From Strongylocentrotus purpuratus (Eukaryota; Echinodermata; Echinoidea; Camarodonta; Strongylocentrotidae), in assembly GCF_000002235.5 (NCBI RefSeq), contig NW_022145597.1, positions 28,660,423-28,724,422 of the forward strand: DNA of 64,000 bases. Direction: 5' to 3'. The notes beneath the pieces were generated by a model, which had not been told where the DNA came from, made no database searches, and saw only the letters and a program-made list of their open reading frames with translations. This document shows positions 12,531 to 23,225 of the stretch, piece by piece (within the stretch, counting starts at the first letter, position 1; each line of letters starts with the position of its first letter). The position numbers and the translations under genes were made by a program.

Positions 12531-13659
12531 AACTGTCACCATCTGTGAAACCTATACCCATCAGTAGGATTATCTACGTTTTCAAAAGATAAATAGTACC
12601 TTTGTTTCCATTTTCAATCATTGTCGTATGGACTCGATTTTCGCAGTCAGGTAAAATCAACCAACCAACCAATCGTTCAATGTTATACCTAGTCCCGATA
12701 TTTTGTGCTGCCAATTCAGAAATCTCAGCTATTATGTTCCTCATTTCCATCTTTCACACTTGTCATGATACGTGTAACCCCGTGTCTTGTTGTAATGGCA
12801 AAAACAGATGATATTGGACCTTTTTTACCTTCATCATACATGCCATATGGAAATACAGGGGGCCTATATCGACCTACTGATTGCCAGTTATCAGTAATTA
12901 TAGTAATTAGGTGGTCAAAATTGCGAGGAAATTATTTATAATACCGTTACCATGGTAACCTGAATTGGAGCATCGATAGGTGCTAAGAAGCCTTGATAGG
13001 AATGAGCCCAGACACATCTGCCAGGCGAGGCATGGTCAATTAGAGGAGCCACTAGGGCTAGATATCGTTTTTTTCCATAGCAATATTTTGGTTTAATATT
13101 AATGAATCCTCACATGGCGATAATGATTCTCTATGTCTGCTTAATAGGACATGATACATGGGCGCCTCTGTGTGATGGAAAAATTGAATCACGTGACCAC
13201 TAAAAGTTTACGAAAGTTAACGAAATCGCAAAGAATTGAATGAAAATAATAGAAATATAAATGACCGAATTGTAATCCCAACTTTTCCCAGTTTGTCCAA
13301 ACTATGAGGATGGTGGGTGAAGCAATATTATCTCCACTTATCTTTTCTCTCCATTTTTTTTATTCTTCTAAAATGGCGGCGGGGGGGGGGGGGGGCACCC
13401 GATTCTGAATCCAGTTGTCGTAGTTTAGGAACTTAAATCAGCCCCACACTATTAAGATACGTAACATTATATTATAACCCCACAATGGGCGCAATTACCC
13501 CATTTCCTAAACATGTCCATGTCATGCATGGGATAGCATTTTTTAAGATTCATGTCTGATCTATGCAGCATTCACGAATCTTGCAAATATGCTTTCATAT
13601 TCACATTACCATACGATGAGGATGATGATAACAATAATGATAATGATAATAATAATAAT

Positions 13660-13765
13660 ATTAGTGATCTTGATAATTCACTGTTGCTCATGAATGAGGA
13701 ATATTGTTAAAACCTTTTTTCATGAGATGATTGTGAAAATAAACTGAAACTGAAACTGAAACTAA
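13660..13765 (+). mobile_element. Retroposon 3' end with TGAAAC tandem tail
   Basis: A polyadenylation-like AATAAA is followed at once by ACTGAAACTGAAACTGAAAC (13742-13761). Short tandem tails after AATAAA are typical of CR1/L2-type LINEs and their SINEs. Only the 3' end is recognisable. Confidence 0.45.
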
Positions 13766-14639
13766 TATATGATTTATCATTGATATATATTGTTTATCAT
13801 TTCATAACTTTATTGACCAATTTCTATGACTCTTTAGATTGATCAATACTTTCAGAATTGCAATATAAATATATATGTCAATCATAATTATCCACATAAA
13901 CATTTCATGAAAAGAGACAAGATCGATCGAGACATTAATCATTTTATTCCAACTTTATGGGCATCAGTGTAATAATAATGACAATAATGATAATGATAAT
14001 CATAATGATAATAAAAATAATAATAATAGAGTAATAAAGTTAATATTAAAAATGGTAGTAGTAATATCAACAATATGTTTATCCAGGGGCAGCCTCATCT
14101 GTATTAGAACTATTCCCCTTAAGGAAAGTGCAGTCATATTTTGCCCTGGCAATATTGGGTTTTTATTTTAATATCGCAGTGTCAATGCTTGATGGTGCAT
14201 CAAATTTAGAGCAATAATTATAAACAAAGCCTGCATGCTATCCACTGTGAATCTAAAAATATATTGTGCAATTTAACAGTCGGATAGCGGATGGGAGCAG
14301 TGTGAAACCATTAGGGGGCAGCAACATAGAGATTCTACTTTGATTCAACGACGTATGCACAGAGTGCACGTATACATGTAACATTTTCCCAATATAAACC
14401 TGTAAAATACAATTATAACAAAGTATTTATCATGTTGAATGGAGTTTTCGTTGACATTCAAACGGTGGAGGGCGGGGGCGGGGATACATTGACTGAATAT
14501 GCTACTTGCTACTCGTTAATTATGAAAAGACAATTGGTAAACCCAGATTTATAGCCGAGGACTATCATTGAAGCCCGATTTGCAATGTCTGTAGATATAT
14601 TTGAGTATCTGTGAGATACACTTTTACAGACGTTTACCA

Positions 14640-14705
14640 CTGGCGTACTGGTGGGTGGGCTTGGGGGGGGGGGGGCGCCAGCCCCCCCCCCCCCCCCCCT
14701 CAAAT
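14640..14705. mobile_element. Fragment of a hAT-like MITE with G and C homopolymers
   Basis: A CACTGGCGTACTGG terminus is followed by a G run, a GCGCCAGC junction and a long C run. The terminus resembles the CAGTGGCG ends found elsewhere in the window. No second end was identified. Confidence 0.4.
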
Positions 14706-15036
14706 AAAATTGAACCATGACTTATTTTTACAAGTAATGTATAAATGTTCGTGATATCACATGATTTTCAACAAAATGCTAGTTTCTCCATTATTTCTTG
14801 CAAACTGACCCATTCCCAAATAGCCAGGAAGAGCATATGTTTTTTTATTGTCACTAAGGGGCTTATAGTGGCCAATAACAGTAACACTAATTCCTTTCCA
14901 GAAGCTACTGTGCAAAGCACTGCCGGGAGATAACATGCTACCCACCACTTGGGCTGAGCATGCACAGATTTTCGAACGAGCGTTCCATACTTACATCATG
15001 TAACACTGCACATATACCGTTAAGGGGCACAGTGGG

Positions 15037-15490
15037 GGGTATTGAATTCAGACAAGATTAAGAGTAAAGAACGGTACAAAGAATCGTCTTAATCTTTCTG
15101 TAATAGTTAATGAAACGCGAAAATGATTTCAGACAAGGATTTAGAGTAATAATCAAATGAAATGAAAAAGCTTCCGCGCTTCGCGTGGAAGGGGGGGGGG
15201 GGGAACTGAATTCAGACAAAGACACAATAACACGATTCGTGTTCTTCTCTAATAATTTAATGAAACTTGAGAGCTTTCGCGTTTCGCGCGGGATGGGCGA
15301 AAATGAATTCAGACCAGGATTGACAGTAATAATGTATTGAAACGTCAAAGCTTCCGCGCTTAGCGCGGGAGGGGGGAGGGGGGGGGGGGGGGGAACTGAA
15401 TTCAGACAAGGATTAAGAGTCGGGACCGGTACAATGAATCGTCTTCTTTCTCTAATAATTAAATGAAACGTCATAGAAGTTCCGCGCTAC
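15037..15490. repeat. Tandem repeat of ~90-bp monomers (GAATTCAGAC type)
   Basis: The words GAATTCAGACAAGGATTAAG, TCTCTAATAATTTAATGAAAC and GCTTCCGCGCTTCGCGCGGG recur in order. Higher-order units begin near 15040, 15205 and 15395, each with two related halves. Each CGCGCTTCGCG hairpin word is followed by a G homopolymer in two places. This is a satellite-like array; the long open frame on the - strand comes from the repeat period. Confidence 0.75.
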
Positions 15491-16382
15491 AGTCGACTAC
15501 AGTACAACGGATCTGCTTCTTTCTCTAATAATTTAATATTAACACAATTTATACACTCGAGAGAATTTCTGCAAGTACTACTGGTGAAGTACCGGACCAC
15601 CGTCTTTGTGCATTGTGCGGCATCAAAGCATAATTTGTACTGCGTCTCAAGACGTGACAGATCACTTTTCTCTAATTTCTAACCAATCAGAAGGCCTCTT
15701 TTTTCCATGAAGTGCCGGTGGACATTAATGCGCCAAAATAATGTGGTTCTCAAATTGCACAAGATCCCTACTTTTGGAAGGGGTAGGAGAAAGCAATTTT
15801 ACGTCATATTACTCCAGGAAGTGCCTGAAAATGCGTCTAATTTGGTTCTAAATTTGCAAATGCCTCTTACTCTGGGAGGGTGCCAGAACCCCCTCCTATA
15901 CCCACCCCCGGCTTGGTCGCTCCGCTCCCTCGCCGGTAAAGCCTCGTTCTGTCGCTTCATCGATTTACATTTCACCCTCATGCCATTTTGTGCCTCCCCC
16001 CCCCCCGGTAAGAAATTCCTGGATCCGCCACTGATGCCCATACCCCTTGAGCTTCGTGGGCTTCGCCCCTTGAACCCCGCCAGGGCTTTGCCCCTAGACC
16101 CCACTTTGAGAAACGTTCAGCGGGGCCTGCATGTTAGAGTGGGGTGATTCGGATTTTTTTGGTCAGCCCCCAAACGTTTTTGCTCATTACGCCACTGACG
16201 TTTACCAATTAGATCTGATTATTACAGATGGGGCGACAATCAACGGCGTGATCTGTGCAAATCGGGTCAGATTGATACGAGGTCGTTTGGTGGGAAAATC
16301 AGCGAGCTTACCATCAAACTTAATTTAGTTTCCATGATTTGAAAGCGGTTTTTTAGACTGTTATCAATAGGGACTTTTAGAT
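15491..16382. other. Intergenic, with hAT-like MITE debris
   Basis: Between about 15880 and 16200 the sequence has GC-rich phrases (GGCTTCGCCCCTTGAACCCC, GGGCTTTGCCCCTAGACCCC) and GATCCGCCACTGA / ACGCCACTGACG boundaries of the kind found in hAT-like MITEs. The open frame at 15707-16147 runs through this debris and is not treated as a gene. Confidence 0.5.
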
Positions 16383-16514
16383 TTACACGACGAGAACCTG
16401 GACCTCTACGTATGACATCCTTTTAAGGCAATGTGACGTCCTTTTTAAGGCACTGCCGACAGTGCCTCAAAAGGACGTCACATTGCTCTAGAGGTCCACT
16501 TTCTCCTCGTGTAA
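16383..16514. repeat. Hairpin-forming inverted repeat (~65-bp arms)
   Basis: The left half begins TTACACGACGAGAA and contains GGCAATGTGACGTCC; the right half contains GGACGTCACATTGC and ends CTCGTGTAA. The arms meet at a loop of about six bases around 16455-16460. It has the form of a MITE fold-back and lies roughly 330 bp upstream of the putative 5' UTR exon of the GPCR gene. Confidence 0.75.
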
Positions 16515-16844
16515 CAAAGGTAATATTAAATTTAGTTTCCATGCACTCTGATTGTATTCAAGTCCCTTAAAGTCCCTTAAAGTCCCTAATGTTATGAGTA
16601 AACTGGTCTTAATAGGGAATGTAGGAACAGCCCTCACATACCACACAATGACTATGTCTTCGATGATATACCAATGTTTATCTGCCATCAATATGGATAT
16701 ATATTTATCAACAAATCTCTGAAATAGATTGAAAAAGTTAGCACATATTCAGTTTGCGCTATTCGCTGTTATGTACCATCTTTACTTTTTATTTATTTAC
16801 ATGACTAATTTTTGTGCTTGTCTTTTTGTTCATTTTCCTGCAGA

Positions 16845-17402
16845 TTTATCGTGGAGAAGTAAGACGCTACTTGCAAGCCCAGCCAAATTAACTTTCTCGA
16901 TGTAAATGAGCAACGAAGAACAACATCTTTAAACAACTCTGTAACTCACCGAAGCAATGCCAATTGTACTTGAAATTATAACGACCTCTAATATTTCATG
17001 AAGTGTAATTCGACCGCTATGACATCAACTAGAAATTGACTTTGATATTTAACGGAGGGTATTTCCTTGCGCAGGCTTCTCGGCAAGAGTACGATGTAAC
17101 TGTTCGACAGAATGATGCACGCCATCTACGTCAAATAAGTGATCTCTAGTGGAACGAACATCCCTGGTTACTGCAGTATTGAAGTTACATTAAAAAGTGA
17201 AACATTGGAATTATCATACCAACAAGTAAATAAACTAGCGGGTGAAGTGCACTCTGATTGTATACACTTTTCTACGATTCTACATTTCATGTGAACAAAA
17301 TAATACCAAAACTTGGGATCCATTTACTCGACTTTATTGTGCACATCAATCATCAAACTTTGTTTAATTTTGATATCTCGTTAACATTTTCACGAGGACA
17401 TA
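16845..17402 (+). other. Putative 5' UTR portion of the GPCR first coding exon
   Basis: A pyrimidine-rich tract ending in CTGCAG at about 16843 makes a good 3' splice site. From there to the ATG at 17403 the sequence has stops in all frames, as expected of a leader. An upstream non-coding exon would then exist to the left. Splice-site quality alone supports this, so transcription start and exon extent are uncertain. Confidence 0.4.
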
Positions 17403-19181
17403 ATGGCGTCAGAAAGTGACGTCATGTTAAATTCGACCAATAGCAGTGTAGGTGTTGAGGAAGAGGCTGAGAGCAACGAAAAGGTCTTTACCATCGTATT
17501 GTATGTGCTTGTCGGCTCGGTAGGCATTGTGGGTAATTCGTTGGTCTGCGCGGTCTTCAGCCTCGTGAGGTCACGAAGAAGTCAGGTGAGAGGTCAAGCC
17601 TTTTATAAACCATTTTCCTCCTCTTACATGTAAATAACTAGGATAGGTTGTAATCTATAAAGGTTACAATAGTGAGAATTTAAGGCATAAATAGTCAGTT
17701 TTACTGAATTGCCTTAAAACATAATCTAACAACAACAACAACAAATGATTTGACTTTTGAGCGAAGTTTTCGGTATAAAAACACCACGTAATCTTTCGGA
17801 AGGATTCGTTGGCCCTATTTCGACATTTCGATGTTTGAACCTGTGTCTTCAGGAAAGGTTGTTGTATAAATAACACGTTTTCCCCTTGTATGCTTGAGAA
17901 ATTCAATTTAATCACCATAATCCTGGTGAAACGACTTGTTCCCACGATGAAACCCACCCTTCAATACTACCAACAAATTTGTCTTTACTTTGTCGGCATT
18001 GTGGCCCCTTTTGCAGAATTCACTACTGAAAAAAATAAAGGTCCACAATAATTGAAAGGAAATAGCACGGTAGCAACATTTTAATCTATTTTTCAGAATA
18101 AGATTTTCGATTCTTTTCTTTAGTTAATATTTTCTGGCCTTCTTTCTTTCTTTCCTTTTCACTCATCTATCTGCAGGTCAATCTGTTCATCCTCCACCAA
18201 GCCGTTGTTGACCTGTGCACATCATGCTTGCTCATCATGTTTGGCATTACGCAGTTATTCCGAGATGAAATCATGAACACATCTTTCGAGCTTCTGAACT
18301 CGTCATCATCAACATCCAACTCATCAGATTTCACCACCGATGACCCACAAGACCTGGAATACGTCCAAGTGGCTAACATCCCTCTCCCGCTGGCTCAGTT
18401 CATGTGCCGGGTGTGGTGGGGGCGTGTCTTTCTCTTCTCCATGTTCGCCATATCGACGTTCAACCTGATGTCGATGGCGATCGAGCGGTACATTGCCATC
18501 ATGCACCCATTCTTCTACGCGACGAAAGTCAAGCGACGGCATACTCTCCTGGTGATCTTCCTTTCCTGGCTCATAGCACCTGTGCTTCAGTACTTCCCGC
18601 CAATCTTCCAGTACAAGGCCATGGATGATACGCATGAGTGCGGTTATCAAGATGACTTCTCAACAACGGCGCAGGCAGCTGTTGGCATTTGCCTCATCAG
18701 CTGGGAGTTCATCATGCCGAGCATCATCATGGGGTATTCATCGATTAGGATCTTCAGAGAGCTCCGCTACCGTGACAGTTACCTGGTGAAGGCTACCAAC
18801 TACCTAATGGACAAGGAGAAAGGCATCACCAGACAGCCACCCGAACCAGAACCGGAGACGCTGCGGGCTAATCGCAACACCACCATGGTTGTCATTATCA
18901 TCTTCCTCATCTACATCATCTGCTGGGCGCCTAATCATTTCACTTTCCTTGGCTTCAACCTCGGCATGACACTCGATTTCACTGGGAAATGGTACCAGAC
19001 AACCGTCTTGCTTGCCTTTGTGAACTCCTGTATAAACCCTTTCATATATGCCATTAGACTTAAGACCTTTCAGAAAGGAATCGTTCACATATGTCGCACT
19101 GGATGTCAACCCATTTCGTCAGCGAGATTCGACTCGACTGAAGCATTGAGTCGCCACAGAGTCAATACATTAGTCTTGTGA
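17403..19181 (+). CDS. Rhodopsin-family (class A) G-protein-coupled receptor, orphan
   Basis: Coding exons 17403-17585 and 18177-19181 join in phase 0 to give 395 aa; the intron is GTGAGA...CTGCAG. The protein is a seven-helix plasma-membrane receptor. Visible landmarks are GNS in TM1 (N45), D73 in TM2, C138 at the top of TM3 and C216 in loop 2 (the conserved disulfide), ERY at 164-166 (the DRY position), CWAP at 310-313 in TM6 and NPFIY at 348-352 in TM7. The N-terminus has NSTN and NSS glycosylation sites and no signal peptide, as is usual for the class. The first extracellular loop is long (about residues 88-134), Ser-rich and acidic, with more NxS/T sites. A peptide ligand is plausible from the general look (an FVNSCINPFIYA TM7), but the ligand is unknown. 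It may belong to an echinoderm-specific receptor expansion. Confidence 0.95.
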
Positions 19182-19640
19182 ACGAGCGTCGAATTCTTTC
19201 TATCTTTTAGTTAATTAAACGGTGCTTAATTCCTTTAAGGACTGCTATTAGTTATTCTCATCTGAAATATTTATTTGCATTGACATTTTGAAAAATGCTG
19301 AATCGAGGCTGATATGGAGGTTATACTCGATATATCTTGATCAAGGAGAAAAACCTCTAGATACAGTTCATTGTTGTAATCTTTGGAGAAGCCTTAACTA
19401 TTTTGTGATATCTCTTTGAAAGGACATTGGAGCGCTGATATCACCTTGCGTGGTGGACCTGGAGGCTTGAATTCCCAGTATGTATCATGAATAGTATTAT
19501 GATGTTGTTTTTAATGATAGGGAGAGGCACAAAAGTGTGCCCGTCTGAAAATGTAAATTAAATTGTTTTAGGTTATCATGCGCAATCTAATGGGTGTTAT
19601 GTGTTATGAATAAAAGGTGTTTTGACGACTATGTTGGCGC
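19182..19640 (+). terminator. GPCR 3' UTR with polyadenylation signal
   Basis: Noncoding sequence after the TGA leads to a canonical AATAAA at 19609-19614, about 430 bp downstream of the stop. It is the first good signal and the likely mRNA end. Another AATAAA lies near 21191, so a longer UTR is possible. Confidence 0.55.
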
Positions 19641-22600
19641 CTATCGCCTTTGATTTGTCATAATTATTCGATTCAACAAGACCACGATGTACCTGGCAAG
19701 GAATTCATTAATAGATAACTTTTATTTCATATGAAGCACGACGTTTTTTGAGGCTGCATCTGAACTTGTTTGATCGGTCTGTTGTGAGGTGTCCGTCTCA
19801 TCGGTGCTGACTGGGGCATATATATTATTTATTTAAACAAAATTGGTAGGTGTTTCTGGACTTATTGAAAATCAACTACGACATATTTAGATAACAATAG
19901 TGGTATATAATTGATTAACATGAAATGTTACAACTGAAATACACCCCCAAAATGCATATGTATATATTTATAAAAGAAAACTTGAAAGTATGGAGATAAA
20001 TCAAAGAATCGGGATAAGTGCAGAGGCCGACTATCATAAACATGATTGCTTGAGTCGATATCTTGCCACGTTGCTCATCAAGTAAGTTATGAACAGAAAC
20101 AACATAGCACGAATTCAGCCATTGTAGGATGTAGGACTAGGTAGTGGTAGCACGGAGTATTTGGAAATCTTAATCATAAATATAGTTAACTTTCATTGAT
20201 TGCTGAGTGTAAATGTATAAAGAGCGAAGCTATAGTAGGCCTATTTAATATATTTACTTCTCCCGATTACTGAAACAACCGGCAAGAGAAGAAAGTGCAC
20301 CACTTCTCAAGATATGTAAATACATTGTGTGTTTCTATGACCATGATAACTGAAAAAGTGTGGTACTATCTAAAGGTTTTTTTATAGCCGAAAAAAACCC
20401 CCAAAACCAGGGGGTGTTTCACAAAGATCCTAACTTGAACTTATCTCTAAGTTGGACTTAACAAATATGGAAAGCCGTTAGCATCCTTGAAGATATTTTG
20501 TAAAAGTTATTTTAAAAGGCGTGAAATGTTGATTCAAATCATTCATATTTTCCATTATCATGGGAGATTTCAAAGTTCTTGATGTGGAATTTATGAAAAT
20601 TCTAAAATACTTGAATTTTCGCTTTCTAATATATTTCATTATAAGGCTACAAATGGCTCTTCATAATATTTAAGTACACCATAGAGTTAAGTTCGATTTG
20701 GAATCTTTGTAAAAAACACCCCCCCCCCCAGACGTGTTGTAACGCCATAATATGTTTAATACTGTGAATTATTCAACATAAATGTTTTCTATGAAAACCA
20801 TCTTGTTTTGATATATGCTGCTTTTCTTTTGCACTTTAACTTATACGCCTTACCGAAATCTGCATGGCTGACATAAATATGTGGGATCTAACTTATTTCA
20901 TTCTGTGTAAACTCGCGTTCCGAGAACTTTTTTTTGTTTATAACGATAATAAACTTCTGGATATGATGTTACGTAAGACAGTAACCCGAAATATAAATCT
21001 ATTCTTTTTTACATTTCTTATATATATCTATGTGTAATGTATCTCCATGCACGGAGACACCTCCCTTTTCCATGTGTTATGATGTTAATGTATCCTTAAA
21101 TTATCTTGAAAACATTTTAGTTTAATACCATACTCTTGCGTTTTACGTAATATGTCGATATTATTGCACCCAGTACTAATTTTGGTCATCTCAATAAAAA
21201 TATAACTGAATATCCTGACAGAAAGTGTTTTTAACTTGCTATGTAGACCATTGTTTTAGTATTGGTGTGGGTTATACTCATGTAGATTCTATAAACAGGA
21301 TTAATATTCAAAAGTTGAAATGGGATATTTTGATTTGAATTTAATTTAATTTTTCAAGGTAAAACTCACATCAGCCTAAAAAGACTGCTTTTCAGCAAGT
21401 CCGTGTAAAAATATAAAACAGATCATATAGACTACAAATTGAATATAAATACTTTGGAAAAACTGACATATAAAACAAATTTAAATAAAAAGCTAACATA
21501 TCAAATGAAAATAACAGACATAGATATATAATATAAAAAGTGTATTTTAAATCAATAGGCATAGGGGAAGAGTAAAATGGGAAAGGATAAGAAAAGAAAA
21601 AAGAAAGAGCTAGAGAAAGAATGGGAGAAAAGGAGGAGAATCACAATAACGAAAAAGAGAAGGGAATCTGGAAACACGAGTGTAAGAGATGGGAAGGGGA
21701 GAGGGAGAGATAGGGAGAGAAATAGAGAAGAAAAAGAGTGGGATATAGTGAGTGGAGAGAGAAGGAGAGAGAGAGAGAGAAGAAGAAAAAGAAGAGGGTG
21801 AGAGTGACGGACTAGTACAATCTACCTCCAGTTCAAATTACCGGGTATTTGACAAAAGACGAATTCTTCAGGTATGGCGTTGAATATTATTGAACACGTG
21901 AATAGATAAGTCCCCATTCGTTTAAAGTTGGTTTGGGGTTTTCCAAAGTGAGCTTTTTATTAGAATTCCGGAGCCCGTAATTTCGCATAATGACTTATGA
22001 AGCAAGTTGTTTTACTAGTTGAAAGATCAGGCCTATTTCAACACGGTCAACTTTTAGGATAGAGCAGATACTCGCCGTGCTCTATTTTGAATAACTGATG
22101 AATTTTGCAGGCATTTCTCCACAATTTCTCCATATGGGTCTTTTCCCTCTCATCTTCCGTAAAAATATGAACAATATAATTTCTTTTCATACATGAAACT
22201 GAAAATACAGAGGGATACATAATTCATGCCCAAGCAGACGACATCCCATAAAGAATGAACACAATTGAATAGGTATTATTTCTCAAATTATAATGAGTTT
22301 AGTGTATATAAATGTGATGGCATTTCAAACCATTCAAAAGGGGATATGAAACCGATTCTGATAACTAAAATCTTTTGTTTTTAAATACACAGGATAGGGG
22401 TTAATTAACAATCAAAGAAACTAGACTTTCAAATTGAAAACCCCCACGGAATGATATTAAGGACGATATTTGTTCCCTCTTGACTTTATACGCTATGGAA
22501 TTTTAGATAATGGAAAAAAAAATGGTATAACATCTGATCTTGTCATACATTCATGATAACTGTAACCGCAGTTGAAATAATCTCGATGTAATTGTATAGC

Positions 22601-23225
22601 GCCACCTTGTGGTCACTGATTTGGATGTGGAAAGATGTCACCAAATTCGATCCGCCAGATCGAGAGCCAATCTTTGATTTCTTGTCGCATCGTAAATTAA
22701 TAGTTGTATCAACGTACGCATTTTGATATTCATGTTATAAGTTAAACTGTACAAACAGATGCATAAAACACAGCGTTTGCATACTGAGATGGTTTCCATA
22801 CTACTGAAGAGCCATGAGAGTAATATGTGGAAGGCTACAAAAAGTTATATAGGAAATAAAGCAACTTCTGTAACAAACAATTAACAAATCGTTGAACCTA
22901 TCAATAATTTATGGACGGATTTTGTTGTTGTTGTTTTAGTTTTAAGGGCGTGTGTCATTCAATTATGAATATCTACGCCGATGCTACCAGTACAATAACC
23001 TTGACATATGCAAACAGAGTATTTTCCGTCCACTGCCCTCACAGAATAGCACGCATTATATTGCGTCCGCAACGACCTGTATCATATTTTCGTCAGGTAC
23101 TGTATTGTAATGGACATATAGTCAACAATATTCTTTTGTATGACGTTTGGAAGAATAAATGTAGAGCAACGCATGTGATATACTTCGTATCCACTGCGTT
23201 TGCCGTGTAGCAGTTCCTCAAAATA
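19641..23225. other. Intergenic region between GPCR and multicopper oxidase
   Basis: AT-rich, with one MITE (20408-20730) and an AG-rich tract (21570-21800) whose Lys/Glu/Arg-rich open frame is a composition artefact. No exon recognised. The last few hundred bases probably hold the promoter and 5' UTR of the oxidase gene; no clear TATA box was seen at a fixed distance from the ATG. Confidence 0.5.
20408..20730. mobile_element. MITE with GGGGGTGTTT terminal inverted repeats
   Basis: The left end CAGGGGGTGTTTCACAAAG continues to ATCCTAACTTGAACTTA. The right end is its diverged reverse complement (TAAGTTCGATTTGGAATC, then TTTGTAAAAAACACCCCC). The terminal repeats are about 40 bp and the interior ~240 bp is AT-rich and noncoding. 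Target duplication unclear. Confidence 0.7.

Larger units (their letters stand above)
10830..15036. other. Intergenic region with retroposon tails and local duplications
   Basis: No gene found. It contains an AG microsatellite (11777-11845), a local tandem duplication (12008-12530), likely LINE/SINE 3' ends near 11497-11590, 12250-12297 and 13660-13765, AAT/GAT-rich arrays near 13620-13660 and 13970-14035, and G or C homopolymers at 13379-13395 and 14661-14698. Confidence 0.5.

Noticed and set aside
15058-15474. 138-codon open frame on the - strand
   Set aside because: It is generated by the tandem repeat with ~90-bp period and poly-Pro from G runs.
15707-16147. 146-codon open frame on the + strand
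   Set aside because: It spans MITE debris and C runs; no recognisable domain.
18324-18650. Open frame on the - strand inside the receptor exon
   Set aside because: It is a shadow of the strongly supported + strand GPCR coding sequence.
21577-21801. Lys/Glu/Arg-rich open frame
   Set aside because: Composition follows an A/G-rich tract; no start context, splice sites or homology.
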